Shown here in pieces: positions 34,605 to 43,880 of a stretch of 64,000 nucleotides of DNA. Made by a program: the position numbers and the translations under genes. The notes beneath the pieces are model-generated. The model searched no databases and was not told the DNA's origin. It saw only the letters and a list, made by a program, of their open reading frames with translations. Source of the DNA: Flavobacterium lacus. Its GTDB lineage: Bacteria > Bacteroidota > Bacteroidia > Flavobacteriales > Flavobacteriaceae. The stretch covers positions 1-64,000 of the forward strand of contig NZ_QLSV01000004.1 in assembly GCF_003268815.1 (NCBI RefSeq). Reading direction: 5' to 3'. Position 1 is the stretch's first letter, and the number at the start of each line of letters is the position of its first letter.

Positions 34605-35303
34605 ATGAAAAATGCACTTTTTTTTATTTTAGTAGTAATTTTTTCTTTTGAATTTTATGCACAAGAATCTAAAGGAAGTTTTTCTACCGAAATTAAAAGA
34701 CCAGTATCATATGGATACATTCTTCAAAAACCTGAAAATACTAAAATAAAAAAACCACTCATCATTTTTCTTCACGGCTCCGGTGAAAAAGGAAATGATT
34801 TAGAAAAAGTAAAAATTCACGGACCTTTAAATTATATAAAAAACAAAAAATTAGATGCGTTTATTTTGGCTCCGCAATGTCCGCAAGAGGAATATTGGGA
34901 ATCAGAATCGTTGCATCAACTCATCCAAAAAGTCATCAAAGAGAATACTATTGATGCCAACCGAATTTACCTCACCGGATTAAGTATGGGAGCGTGGGGA
35001 GCTTGGAATCTCGCTTTTGCTTATCCCGAAACTTTCGCTGCTTTAGTGCCTATTTGCGGATTTGTTGATCGTGTGCCCATGATAGAAAACTGCAAAATTG
35101 CCAATATCCCAACCCGAATTTTTCATGGATTATTGGATGATGTGGTGGATGTTCAGTATTCCATACAAATTTATAAAAAACTAAAACCTTGCAGTAAAGA
35201 CATTGAATTAACCATTTTTGATGACGCTAATCACGACAGTTGGTCGCGAGTTTACGACGATTCAAAAATTTATGATTGGCTCTTTTCTCAAGTAAAAAAA
35301 TAA
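34605..35303 (+). CDS. Alpha/beta-hydrolase esterase, secreted
   Basis: 232 residues with a signal peptide (to ~19, FYAQ). The oxyanion segment FLHGSGEKG (55-63), nucleophile elbow GLSMGAWG (Ser127), acidic residue near LLDDVVD (177-183) and ANHDSW (His210) make a complete catalytic triad. It resembles the phospholipase/carboxylesterase and PHB-depolymerase-like group often found in polysaccharide loci, where it may remove ester groups from the glycan. It lies 11 nt after the GH144-like gene and 4 nt before the GH3 gene. Confidence 0.8.
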   Translation: MKNALFFILVVIFSFEFYAQESKGSFSTEIKRPVSYGYILQKPENTKIKKPLIIFLHGSGEKGNDLEKVKIHGPLNYIKNKKLDAFILAPQCPQEEYWESESLHQLIQKVIKENTIDANRIYLTGLSMGAWGAWNLAFAYPETFAALVPICGFVDRVPMIENCKIANIPTRIFHGLLDDVVDVQYSIQIYKKLKPCSKDIELTIFDDANHDSWSRVYDDSKIYDWLFSQVKK

Positions 35304-35307
35304 ATTC

Positions 35308-37605
35308 ATGAAACTATATTTTACCCTATTTTTACTCTTACTTTTTCACTTTTTAGCAATCGCTCAAAAAGCAGACAAATCAAAAACTAAAATACCTAAA
35401 GAACAATTTATTGAGGAATTACTCTCCAAAATGACTGTGGATGAAAAAATCGGTCAGTTAAATTTACCCACCTCCGGTGATATCACAACCGGCCAAGCCA
35501 ATAGTTCCGACGTAGCAAAAAATATTCAAGAAGGTAAAGTAGGAGGTCTGTTTAATATAAAATCTGCTGAAAAAATACGTGAAGTTCAAAAAATAGCGGT
35601 TGAAAAGTCGCGATTAAAAATTCCGTTGCTTTTTGGAATGGATGTCATTCACGGCTACGAAACTACTTTTCCAATTCCACTCGGATTATCGAGTACATGG
35701 AATTTGCAATTGATTGAACGAAGTGCTCAAATTGCCGCTAAAGAAGCCAGTGCAGACGGAATCAATTGGACGTTTTCACCCATGGTGGATATTTCCCGCG
35801 ATCCTCGTTGGGGAAGAGTTTCAGAAGGTTCAGGCGAAGATCCATACTTAGGTAGTCAAATTGCCAAAGCAATGGTAAATGGATACCAAGGAAAGGACTT
35901 ATCTTTAAATAATACAATTTTAGCCTGTGTAAAACATTTTGCTTTGTACGGAGCTCCCGAAGGCGGCAGAGATTACAATACAGTTGATATGAGTAGAATC
36001 CGAATGTACAACGAATATTTTCCTCCATATAAAGCAGCCGTTGATGCCGGAGTGGGCTCAGTAATGGCATCATTTAACGAAGTAGATGGTATTCCGGCAA
36101 CGGCAAACAAATGGTTAATGACCGAAGTTTTGCGTAACCAATGGAAATTTAATGGTTTTGTAGTAACCGATTATACCGGAATTCAAGAAATGTCAGAGCA
36201 TGGAATTGGCGATTTTCAAACTGTTTCAGCATTGTCCCTTCAAGCAGGAATTGAAATGGATATGGTTAGCGGTGGGTTTTTAAATACGCTAAAAAAATCG
36301 CTAGACGAAGGTAAAGTTACCATTCAACAAATTGACAACGCTGTTCGCTTGATTTTACGTGCAAAATATGATTTAGGTTTGTTTGAAGATCCGTATCGTT
36401 ATTGTGATTTGAAACGCAACAAAACCGATATTTTTACACAAGCCAATCGTACAGAAGCCAGAAAAACAGCAACAGAATCGTTCGTTCTATTGAAAAATGA
36501 TCAGGATATTTTACCTTTAAAAAAATCAGGAACCATTGCTGTTATCGGACCGTTAGGAAATAACGCTGTGAATATGCCCGGCACATGGAGCGTAGCTACC
36601 AAACATGAAAAGGCAGTAACGCTTACGAACGGAATGCAGGAAGTTGTAGGAAAATCGGCCAAAGTAATATATGCCAAAGGAAGTAATTTGGTAGCCGATG
36701 CCGCTTATGAAGAGCGAGCAACCATGTTTGGAAAAACCTTAAATCGCGACAATAGAACCAAAGAAGAGTTACTAAAAGAAGCCTTAGAAACGGCTGCTCA
36801 AGCCGATGTAATTATAGCCGCATTGGGCGAATCAGCTGAGTTGAGTGGCGAATCTAGTAGCCGAACCGAATTGGGAATACCTGATGTGCAAATAGAATTA
36901 TTAGAGGCATTATTAAAAACAGGAAAGCCGGTTGTCTTGGTTTTATTCACCGGACGTCCTTTGGTTTTGGTGGAAGAAAACAAAAAAGTGGCTGCCATTT
37001 TAAACGTATGGTTTCCGGGAACAGAAGCAGGTTATGCAATTTCTGATGTTTTGTTTGGAGACGAAAACCCTTCCGGTAAGCTAACTGCAACTTTTCCAAG
37101 GAGTGTGGGACAAATTCCAATCTATTACAGTTATAAAAATACCGGGAGACCTTTAAATAATTCAGAAGGAAAATTTGTAAAATTCCTTTCCAATTATATT
37201 GACGAACGGAATGAACCTTTGTTTCCTTTCGGATATGGTTTGAGTTATACTACTTTTTCTTATTCCAATTTAAAAGTTTCCGATGGTAAAATGACTTCTA
37301 CAGGAAAAATTATTGCTTCTGTTGATGTTACCAATACCGGAAATTATGATGGAAAAGAAGTCGTTCAACTTTACATTCGTGATATTGTAGGTTCGGTAAC
37401 AAGACCAGTAAAAGAACTAAAAGGTTTTCAAAAAATAAATTTGAAAAAAGGGGAGAAACAAACCGTTTCTTTTGAAATTACAGAAGAAGAGTTGAAATTT
37501 TATAATTACGATTTAGAATTTGTTGCCGAACCGGGACTATTTGACCTTTTTATCGGAACAAATTCCGATACCACCGAAAAAGTACAATTTGAGTTAGTTA
37601 AATAA
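35308..37605 (+). CDS. bglX: Periplasmic GH3 beta-glucosidase (BglX-like)
   Basis: 765 residues, with a signal peptide ending FLAIAQ. The GH3 N-terminal barrel contains KIGQLNLP, GMDVIHGYETTFPIPLGLSS, a DPRWGR motif and KHFALYGAPEGGRDYN; the nucleophile is D288 in FVVTDYTGIQE. The second domain (VVLVLFTGRPLVL, FPGTEAGYAISDVLFGDENP) and a fibronectin-III-like C-terminal domain complete the BglX layout. Role: releases glucose from the oligosaccharides imported by SusC/D. In Bacteroides a GH3 enzyme acts on beta-1,2-gluco-oligosaccharides, which fits the neighbouring GH144-like gene. Confidence 0.93.
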   Translation: MKLYFTLFLLLLFHFLAIAQKADKSKTKIPKEQFIEELLSKMTVDEKIGQLNLPTSGDITTGQANSSDVAKNIQEGKVGGLFNIKSAEKIREVQKIAVEKSRLKIPLLFGMDVIHGYETTFPIPLGLSSTWNLQLIERSAQIAAKEASADGINWTFSPMVDISRDPRWGRVSEGSGEDPYLGSQIAKAMVNGYQGKDLSLNNTILACVKHFALYGAPEGGRDYNTVDMSRIRMYNEYFPPYKAAVDAGVGSVMASFNEVDGIPATANKWLMTEVLRNQWKFNGFVVTDYTGIQEMSEHGIGDFQTVSALSLQAGIEMDMVSGGFLNTLKKSLDEGKVTIQQIDNAVRLILRAKYDLGLFEDPYRYCDLKRNKTDIFTQANRTEARKTATESFVLLKNDQDILPLKKSGTIAVIGPLGNNAVNMPGTWSVATKHEKAVTLTNGMQEVVGKSAKVIYAKGSNLVADAAYEERATMFGKTLNRDNRTKEELLKEALETAAQADVIIAALGESAELSGESSSRTELGIPDVQIELLEALLKTGKPVVLVLFTGRPLVLVEENKKVAAILNVWFPGTEAGYAISDVLFGDENPSGKLTATFPRSVGQIPIYYSYKNTGRPLNNSEGKFVKFLSNYIDERNEPLFPFGYGLSYTTFSYSNLKVSDGKMTSTGKIIASVDVTNTGNYDGKEVVQLYIRDIVGSVTRPVKELKGFQKINLKKGEKQTVSFEITEEELKFYNYDLEFVAEPGLFDLFIGTNSDTTEKVQFELVK

Positions 37606-37624
37606 GTGAGTTTTTTTTATTTGA

Positions 37625-37656
37625 AAACCCTTTGAGCTTTTCAAAGGGTTTTTTTC
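37625..37656 (+). terminator. Terminator after the GH3 gene
   Basis: AAACCCTTTGA pairs with TCAAAGGGTTT around GCTTT and is followed by a T run. It ends the esterase-GH3 transcript and leaves the GH43-like gene partly independent. Confidence 0.85.
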
Positions 37657-37668
37657 TAAATTTTTTTT

Positions 37669-39426
37669 ATGAAGAATTTCTATATTATTTTATTTTTTCT
37701 GATTGGGTTCATTTCGGCTTTTTCTCAACAAAAGACCTATTGCAATCCCATCAATATCGATTATGGCTATTGCCCAATTGAACCTTTTGTTACACAAGGA
37801 AAACACCGTGCAACCGCCGACCCGGTCATCACTTTTTTCAAAGGAAAATATTATCTTTTTTCCACCAACCAATGGGGGTATTGGCACAGTGAAAATATGC
37901 TCGATTGGAAGTTTATTCCGCGAAAATTTCTCCGACCCGAACATAAGGTTTGGGACGAATTGTGTGCTCCTTCTTTGTCTTTTATAAACGATACGTTATT
38001 GGTTATTGGTTCTACACATACCAAAGATTTTCCTATTTGGATGAGTACCAATCCCGAAGTTGACGATTGGAAAGAATTAGTGCACAAACACCAAGCCGGT
38101 GCGTGGGATCCGCAAATTTTTTGGGACGAAGAAAAGGATGAATTGTACATGTATTATGGCTCCAGTAATTTATACCCGTTATATGGTTTGAAATTAAATC
38201 GTAAAACCTTTCAGCCGGAAGGCGAACCTGTTCCTGTTTTAGCATTAAATGATTTTGAACACGGCTGGGAACGATTTGGTGAAAACAACGACAATACGTT
38301 TTTACAACCGTTTACCGAAGGTGCGTTTATGACCAAATACAACAATAAATATTACTTGCAATACGGAGCTCCCGGAACGGAATTTAGCGGTTATGCCGAT
38401 GGCGTTTATGTAGGTAAAAGTCCGCTAGGTCCGTTTGAATATCAACCACACAATCCGTTTTCGTATAAACCGGGTGGATTTGCCAGAGGTGCGGGTCATG
38501 GAGCGACTTATCAAGATGTAAATAAAAATTATTGGCATGTTTCCACGATTGGAATTTGCACCAAAAACAATTTTGAACGCCGATTGGGCATTTGGCCGGC
38601 AGGTTTTGATAAGGACGATGTGATGTATAGCAACACCGCCTATGGTGATTACCCGACTTTTCTTCCTTCGGAGAATAAAAATCATTTAACCAATCATTTT
38701 TCAGGTTGGATGTTATTGAATTATAACAAACCCGTTCAAGTATCTTCCACGTTGGGTGGTTACCAACCCAATTTTGCTGTTGACGAAGACATTAAAACCT
38801 ATTGGAGTGCACAAACCGCGAGTAAAGGAGAGTTTATGATTACTGATTTGGGCGAACGCAGCACCATTAATGCCATTCAAATTAATTATGCCGATCAGGA
38901 TGTGGAATTGATGGGAAAACCGGAAACGACTCTCGGACATAAATACATTTTGTACCAATCGAATGATAGTAAAAATTGGAAAGTTTTAGTGGATCAAAGT
39001 AAAAGCACCAAAGATGTTCCGCATGAATACATCGAATTACAATCGCCAACAACAGCACGCTATTTAAAGTTGGTTAACATTCAAATGCCAACGGGAAAAT
39101 TTGCAATTAGTGGTTTTCGAGTTTTCGGAAAAGGAAGTAGCGAAAAACCGGGATTGGTGCAGAATTTTGTCCCCTTACGTTCCGGACCAAAAGTGGAAGG
39201 GGAACGCAGAAATGTATGGTTCAAATGGCAACAAGAACCTTCGGCTGATGGTTATGTGATTTACTTTGGAAAATCACCGGATAAATTATACGGTTCAATC
39301 ATGGTGTATGGCAAAAACGAATATTATTTTAATGGATTGGATCGTTCCGATGTGTATTATTTTCAAATAGAAGCATTTAATAATAATGGTATCGGACCCA
39401 AGAGTGAAATCAAAAAGGCTGAGTAA
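37669..39426 (+). CDS. GH43-like five-bladed propeller with discoidin and Fn3 domains
   Basis: 585 residues with a signal peptide (to ~20, ISAFSQ). Residues ~40-330 look like a GH43-type propeller: HRATADPVITFFKGKYYLFS supplies the early Asp, AGAWDPQIFWDEEKDELYMY the middle Asp, and PFTEGAFMTKYNNKYYLQYG the expected Glu. A discoidin (F5/8C) domain follows (about 350-480, VDEDIKTYWSAQTASKGEFM) and then an Fn3-like end (about 490-580). The enzymatic specificity is unknown; the appended domains suggest binding to the polymer. It belongs to the same locus. Confidence 0.8.
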   Translation: MKNFYIILFFLIGFISAFSQQKTYCNPINIDYGYCPIEPFVTQGKHRATADPVITFFKGKYYLFSTNQWGYWHSENMLDWKFIPRKFLRPEHKVWDELCAPSLSFINDTLLVIGSTHTKDFPIWMSTNPEVDDWKELVHKHQAGAWDPQIFWDEEKDELYMYYGSSNLYPLYGLKLNRKTFQPEGEPVPVLALNDFEHGWERFGENNDNTFLQPFTEGAFMTKYNNKYYLQYGAPGTEFSGYADGVYVGKSPLGPFEYQPHNPFSYKPGGFARGAGHGATYQDVNKNYWHVSTIGICTKNNFERRLGIWPAGFDKDDVMYSNTAYGDYPTFLPSENKNHLTNHFSGWMLLNYNKPVQVSSTLGGYQPNFAVDEDIKTYWSAQTASKGEFMITDLGERSTINAIQINYADQDVELMGKPETTLGHKYILYQSNDSKNWKVLVDQSKSTKDVPHEYIELQSPTTARYLKLVNIQMPTGKFAISGFRVFGKGSSEKPGLVQNFVPLRSGPKVEGERRNVWFKWQQEPSADGYVIYFGKSPDKLYGSIMVYGKNEYYFNGLDRSDVYYFQIEAFNNNGIGPKSEIKKAE

Positions 39427-39591
39427 TCATGTTTCATTCTCACCATCTTTTTAAACACTTTTTCGTTGATAACTATTTAGTATCACAATCAAATTTAATG
39501 GAGCATAACAGTATATTTAAATCATTTTCAAATCGTAAAATTTTAACTATTCATAAATTTTTTATCACTAAATCTTTTAACTAATCCAATA

Positions 39592-41352
39592 ATGAATCAA
39601 GCCACTACAAAAACAAATTATCCTGCTCTTTATACCTTGATAACGGTATTTTTCTTTTGGGGATTTATAGCCGCCGGAAACAGTATTTTTATTCCCTTTT
39701 GCAAGAGTTATTTTTCATTAGATCAATTTCAATCACAGTTAGTTGACTTTGCTTTTTACACAGCTTATTATTTAGGAGCTTTATTTTTATTTGCATTTGG
39801 AGCCTTAAATGGAAAAGATTTAGTAAGTAAATGGGGTTATAAAAGAAGTATTGTATATGGTTTATTATTTTCCGCTTTAGGAGCAGGAGCAATGATTTTA
39901 GCTGTACAAGCGAATGTTTATGCCGGAATGTTAGTCGGTTTGTTTATCGTTGCATTAGGTTTTTCATTGCAACAAACCGCTGCTAATCCATTTGCCATTT
40001 TGCTTGGCGACCCAAAAACGGGTACAAGTAGAGTGAATTTAGGGGGAGGAATTAATTCTTTTGGAACGACCATTGGTCCGCTCATTGTAGCTTTTGCTTT
40101 ATTCGGTTCAGCGGCTTCAGTGAGTGATGATCAAATAAAAAATCTAGGTTTAGATAAAGTAATTTTATTATATGTAGGCGTTGGAATTTTATTTTTAGTA
40201 GCCGCAGCTTTATTTTTCTTTTCTAAAAAAGTGCCGGATGGTATTTCAAACGAACCGATGGAAAAGGCAAACAAAGCTTTAACCACATTAGTAATTATGA
40301 CAGGCTTATTGGCCATTTGTTTTGCCCCTGTTTTTTCAAGTTATAAAAGTGAAGAGGCTCTAAAAATTGATGCATTGCAAATTGAATTATCAAATTTAAA
40401 AGCTCAGATTTCAACCGATGATACTGTAGTAGATTATGAAGCACAAATAGCGAATAAAAATGCTGAAATACAAACCTTAAAACATCCTTTGGAAAAAGAA
40501 AGAATGTATTGGCTTTCCGGAGCATTACTTGTAATTATTGGCGGTTTATTGTTTGCGAATAAAAGTGCTCAAAAGAAAAGTGACGGATGGGGAGCTATGC
40601 AATATCCGCAATTGGTATTGGGAATGTTAGCCATTTTCACGTATGTAGGTGTGGAAGTTGCCGTAGGAAGTAATTTGGGCGAATTGTTAAGCTTAAAAGA
40701 ATTCGGCGGTTTGCAATCGTCTGAAATTGCTCCTTACATTTCCATGTATTGGGGAAGTTTAATGATTGGCCGCTGGGCAGGTGCTATTGCTGTTTTTAAT
40801 TTAAGTGGAATAAAGAAAACCATTGCATTGATCGTTATTCCTTTGATTGCATTTGCGGTTATTTTAATTGTAAATATTATTGCCGATAAAGATATGTCGC
40901 CTTTATACTACTATATTTTTTGTGTATTCATTCAAATTATTGCTTTTTTTATCTGTAAAGACAAACCCGCACGAACATTAACCGTTTTTGGTTTAATGGG
41001 AATAATCGCCATGGTAATCGGTTTAACAACAGAAGGAATGGTAGCGATTTACGCTTTTTTAGCCGGTGGTTTAGCGTGTAGCATCATGTGGCCGGCTATT
41101 TTCAGTTTGTCTGTTATTGGTTTAGGAAAATATACAGCCCAAGGTTCTGCTTTCTTAGTAATGATGATTTTGGGTGGAGGCATTATTCCTCCTTTACAAG
41201 GAAAATTATCGGATATCATTGGTATTCATAATTCGTATATTATTCCGGTTTTATGTTTTGGATACCTTACGTTATTTGCGGTTTTAGTTAAAGGGATTTT
41301 AAAGAAACAAGGCATAAATGTGGATGAAATCGAAGCAGAAGGAAGTCATTAA
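39592..41352 (+). CDS. FucP/GluP-type sugar permease (MFS) with coiled-coil insert
   Basis: 586 residues, about twelve membrane helices. The N-terminus ([20 protein letters not shown]) and [20 protein letters not shown] are typical of the fucose/glucose-galactose proton symporters of the major facilitator superfamily. Between the two halves (about 255-305) lies a soluble Lys/Glu-rich coiled coil ([14 protein letters not shown], then [17 protein letters not shown]) not found in E. coli FucP, which makes the protein longer than the usual ~430 residues. Role: uptake of the monosaccharide freed by the GH3 enzyme across the inner membrane. Confidence 0.88.
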   Translation: MNQATTKTNYPALYTLITVFFFWGFIAAGNSIFIPFCKSYFSLDQFQSQLVDFAFYTAYYLGALFLFAFGALNGKDLVSKWGYKRSIVYGLLFSALGAGAMILAVQANVYAGMLVGLFIVALGFSLQQTAANPFAILLGDPKTGTSRVNLGGGINSFGTTIGPLIVAFALFGSAASVSDDQIKNLGLDKVILLYVGVGILFLVAAALFFFSKKVPDGISNEPMEKANKALTTLVIMTGLLAICFAPVFSSYKSEEALKIDALQIELSNLKAQISTDDTVVDYEAQIANKNAEIQTLKHPLEKERMYWLSGALLVIIGGLLFANKSAQKKSDGWGAMQYPQLVLGMLAIFTYVGVEVAVGSNLGELLSLKEFGGLQSSEIAPYISMYWGSLMIGRWAGAIAVFNLSGIKKTIALIVIPLIAFAVILIVNIIADKDMSPLYYYIFCVFIQIIAFFICKDKPARTLTVFGLMGIIAMVIGLTTEGMVAIYAFLAGGLACSIMWPAIFSLSVIGLGKYTAQGSAFLVMMILGGGIIPPLQGKLSDIIGIHNSYIIPVLCFGYLTLFAVLVKGILKKQGINVDEIEAEGSH

Positions 41353-41375
41353 TAAAATTTGAACTTAATATAGCA

Positions 41376-41405
41376 AAGCCCGGCAAGTGATTGTCGGGTT
41401 TTTGC
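41376..41405 (+). terminator. Terminator after the sugar permease
   Basis: CCCGGCAA and TTGTCGGG (one wobble) around GTGA, followed by TTTTT. It closes the polysaccharide locus. Confidence 0.8.
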
Positions 41406-41512
41406 ATTTTTGGCTTTAGGGGCGTAATTGTATAAACCTTACTCATAATTCTGTAACAAGCAACTTCGATTACTCATCTACCTTTACACCTAACAATTTA
41501 AATAAACAAATT

Positions 41513-41935
41513 ATGAAAAATCGAAGTCTATTATTCGCCTTTGCCTTAACTATCGGATTATTTGCCACTTCTTGTAGCGACGACGATAACGACGGTGAAA
41601 CACTTTTACCCGTAATTGGAAAGTGGAATGTAGCCCAAGTGGGAACAGTAATCTCCGGACAGGAAGTTTTAATTGATGCTCCACAGAATGAACCGGGTTG
41701 TAATAAAGATTATTTAGACCTAAAGATTGACAACGACGTGAATCAAGGTGAATATGATTCTACTGATACTCCATGTGCATTGATTACAGAAACCGGAACG
41801 TATTCAAGATCACACAATAATTTAACGACTACAATTGACGGTGTAACCAAAACACAAGATATCATGAATCTTACGCTTTCTGAATTAAAAGTGAGAGACG
41901 CTGCCGGTTTTATTACCGTATATGAAAAAGATTAA
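41513..41935 (+). CDS. Lipocalin-like lipoprotein
   Basis: 140 residues with a lipobox ATSC (Cys21) followed by SDDDNDGE. The mature part begins LLPVIGKWNVAQVGTVISG and has alternating strands ending ELKVRDAAGFITVYEKD, as in the small lipocalin-like proteins of Flavobacteria. The ligand is unknown. Upstream lies the locus terminator, so it is probably a separate unit. A symmetrical terminator follows at 41978-42018. Confidence 0.7.
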   Translation: MKNRSLLFAFALTIGLFATSCSDDDNDGETLLPVIGKWNVAQVGTVISGQEVLIDAPQNEPGCNKDYLDLKIDNDVNQGEYDSTDTPCALITETGTYSRSHNNLTTTIDGVTKTQDIMNLTLSELKVRDAAGFITVYEKD

Positions 41936-41977
41936 TTCTTAAAAAAATGAAAGTCCGTCACGTTATGGACTGAATGC

Positions 41978-42018
41978 AAAAACGGAAACACTTTGAGTAG
42001 TTGTTTCCGTTTTTTTTT
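41978..42018. terminator. Bidirectional terminator between convergent lipoprotein genes
   Basis: AAACGGAAAC and GTTTCCGTTT face each other with A runs on the left and T runs on the right, so the hairpin can serve both the lipocalin-like gene and the minus-strand gene at 42041-42967. Confidence 0.85.
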
Positions 42019-42040
42019 GTTTCGTTTATTGAAAAGCAAG

Positions 42041-42967
42041 TTATAATGCATTTATAATATCAATAAGTTCTTCTTCTGTAGCGAGATTAGTATCAGACCA
42101 ATTGAATGTAACCTGATGATTAGCCGTTAAAATTTCATTAGATTTAACTGCATACCTGAACTTACCTTGTTCTTCAGTAATAAAAATCAAACTTACTTCA
42201 AGACCAATCGGAAATTCTCCCCATGATGAACCTAATGAGTTTGGAAGATCACTTACTGCGACAAATATTGAGGCATTATCGTTATTATAACCTTGCGGTA
42301 CAAATGATGTAATCGTGGTTTTTTCACCCGGATAAGCTATATATTTGTCACAATTAAACCAACCAAAACCGTTTAATGCAATAAAGTAAAATTGTTCTTC
42401 ACCTGTTGGTGAGCCGATAACCTGAAGTTGTGTTGTTGTATCTTGTTCCCAAATTAAATCATTATCTTCGTTAATATAACCGGTAAAAGCTAGCATATCA
42501 TTGTCAGTTCCTCCGGTCAATGAGGTTGGTACGCGTAAATAAATTGGACCATCTAAAGTTAGATTAACATCGTCTTGCTTTACATTGATAAAAAATTCAC
42601 CGCCCGAAGTTAAGAGTTTGATTTCTCCATTTTCAAGACCCATATTAGGTTTATTGGCGACCAGCATAGAGCCTCTATCAAAGATTTCAATAAACTCTAA
42701 ATTGACATTTCCAGTTACAACATTCCCATTTTTACGTAAAAGATTACCGTTAATTGTTAAAGTTACACCATCTAGAGAAACAAAAGTAAAAGTTGTTCCA
42801 GCGTCAAAAGTCACTCTTTGAGTTTTATTTTCCAATGCGTTATCATACAGTGCAGTGAGTGATTGATTAGTTGGAATGTATCGAACAGTACTGTCATCAT
42901 TATTTTGACAACTTATAAATCCCATGAATAGAATAATCAACAAAGTATTTTCTCTTAATTTTTTCAT
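42041..42967 (-). CDS. Hypothetical lipoprotein
   Basis: 308 residues with a lipobox GFISC (Cys20). The mature protein is beta-rich: FTFVSLDGVTLTINGNLLRK, then VTGNVNLEFIEIFDRGSMLV and a WFNCDKY segment. I recognise it only as a type of lipoprotein frequent in Flavobacterium, without known function. It stands alone, convergent with the lipocalin-like gene. Confidence 0.7.
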   Translation of the reverse strand: MKKLRENTLLIILFMGFISCQNNDDSTVRYIPTNQSLTALYDNALENKTQRVTFDAGTTFTFVSLDGVTLTINGNLLRKNGNVVTGNVNLEFIEIFDRGSMLVANKPNMGLENGEIKLLTSGGEFFINVKQDDVNLTLDGPIYLRVPTSLTGGTDNDMLAFTGYINEDNDLIWEQDTTTQLQVIGSPTGEEQFYFIALNGFGWFNCDKYIAYPGEKTTITSFVPQGYNNDNASIFVAVSDLPNSLGSSWGEFPIGLEVSLIFITEEQGKFRYAVKSNEILTANHQVTFNWSDTNLATEEELIDIINAL

Positions 42968-43167
42968 GATTTTTTTATTTATAGAGTTACAGTTATTAAT
43001 TTAAATCGTAAAGATTTGTTTGTAATTATATATTTTCATTTATTAAATATAAAAAAATTACTATTTGTTATAAGTTATTGATGAAAAAACCATTCAGAAA
43101 CTAACTTCACCGAGCCACGCTTAATGAACCTTAATTTCTTAATGGTTTAAAAAAATTATAGTTATTA

Positions 43168-43320
43168 CTACTTTTTCTTTGGAAGTTTTGCGGTAGATAA
43201 GACTTTGTTTGCTTTTTCTAATTTTTTAGGAAACATAATTTTATCTCTCAGCTTATCTAAATTTTTATCGATAGCCACTAAAGGTGTATTTTGATTTGAT
43301 ATGTTTGTTACTGATTTCAT
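43168..43320 (-). CDS. 50-residue Lys-rich protein partnered with DUF6934 gene
   Basis: An ATG-started frame of 50 codons encodes a basic helical peptide (LVAIDKNLDKLRDKIMFPKK, then LEKANKVLSTAKLPKKK). It begins 10 nt after the stop of the DUF6934 gene on the same strand, an operon-like spacing. It is below common length cut-offs. No family is recognised. Pairing with the larger gene suggests a functional partner, for example a toxin-antitoxin-like unit, but no motif proves that. Confidence 0.6.
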   Translation of the reverse strand: MKSVTNISNQNTPLVAIDKNLDKLRDKIMFPKKLEKANKVLSTAKLPKKK

Positions 43321-43330
43321 GTTTCTTTAT

Positions 43331-43774
43331 TTAAAATTTACGTTGTGCTAAAAAGCCATCATATTCTATGCCAATTTGAAACTCAACAAAATCATCTCCA
43401 ATTTGACCATAAAGATAAAAATCTTTTTTCATTTCATCATAAAAACGGGATATTCCCATTCTGTATAATCGTGTGCGGGCTCTTGTACTTCCTGTAGCAT
43501 AGACAAATATGTCCGGATATTGATTGAAAAATGTATAAACTGCATTGACTATTGTTGCTAGTACTTTTTCTGTATCGCCATTATCTGAAACGGCCAAATC
43601 ATCTATTTCAAATGTTTGAGGGTTAAAATCTCCAAATGCTAAATTAAATACATCTGGGTTTGTGGTTTCTTGAAATTCAATAAGTTTTCTAATTGTACCT
43701 TTTGAACCTTCACTTATAAATTCAAAACGTGTAAATTTACTTTCGGCTTTTAAATGATATTTTTCGGCTTTCAT
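43331..43774 (-). CDS. DUF6934-family protein
   Basis: 147 residues from the ATG at 43774 (MKAEKYHLKAESKFTRFEFI). An upstream extension to 43831 is hydrophobic and not family-like. Conserved features include ISEGSKGTIRK, NLAFGDFN, SDNGDTEKVLATI and YATGSTRARTRLYRMGISR, which match my memory of DUF6934 proteins of Bacteroidota. The function is unknown. The gene and its 50-codon follower are enclosed by direct repeats, so the pair may travel as a cassette. Confidence 0.8.
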   Translation of the reverse strand: MKAEKYHLKAESKFTRFEFISEGSKGTIRKLIEFQETTNPDVFNLAFGDFNPQTFEIDDLAVSDNGDTEKVLATIVNAVYTFFNQYPDIFVYATGSTRARTRLYRMGISRFYDEMKKDFYLYGQIGDDFVEFQIGIEYDGFLAQRKF

Positions 43775-43880
43775 ACAAAATTTATTAAAAATCAAAAGTA
43801 CAAAAAACCACCAAAAAATCAACCTCACCAAGCAAGCTTAATGAACCTTAATTTCTTAATGGTTTTAAAAATAAATTAAT

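Larger units (their letters stand above)
43103..43870. repeat. Direct repeats flanking the DUF6934 gene pair
   Basis: A ~48-bp sequence occurs at 43103-43153 and again at 43820-43870. The core GCTTAATGAACCTTAATTTC, continuing TTAATGGTTT, is identical over 30 bp (43119-43148 and 43836-43865). The copies are in the same orientation, 717 bp apart, and enclose exactly the 166-codon/50-codon gene pair. Confidence 0.8.
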
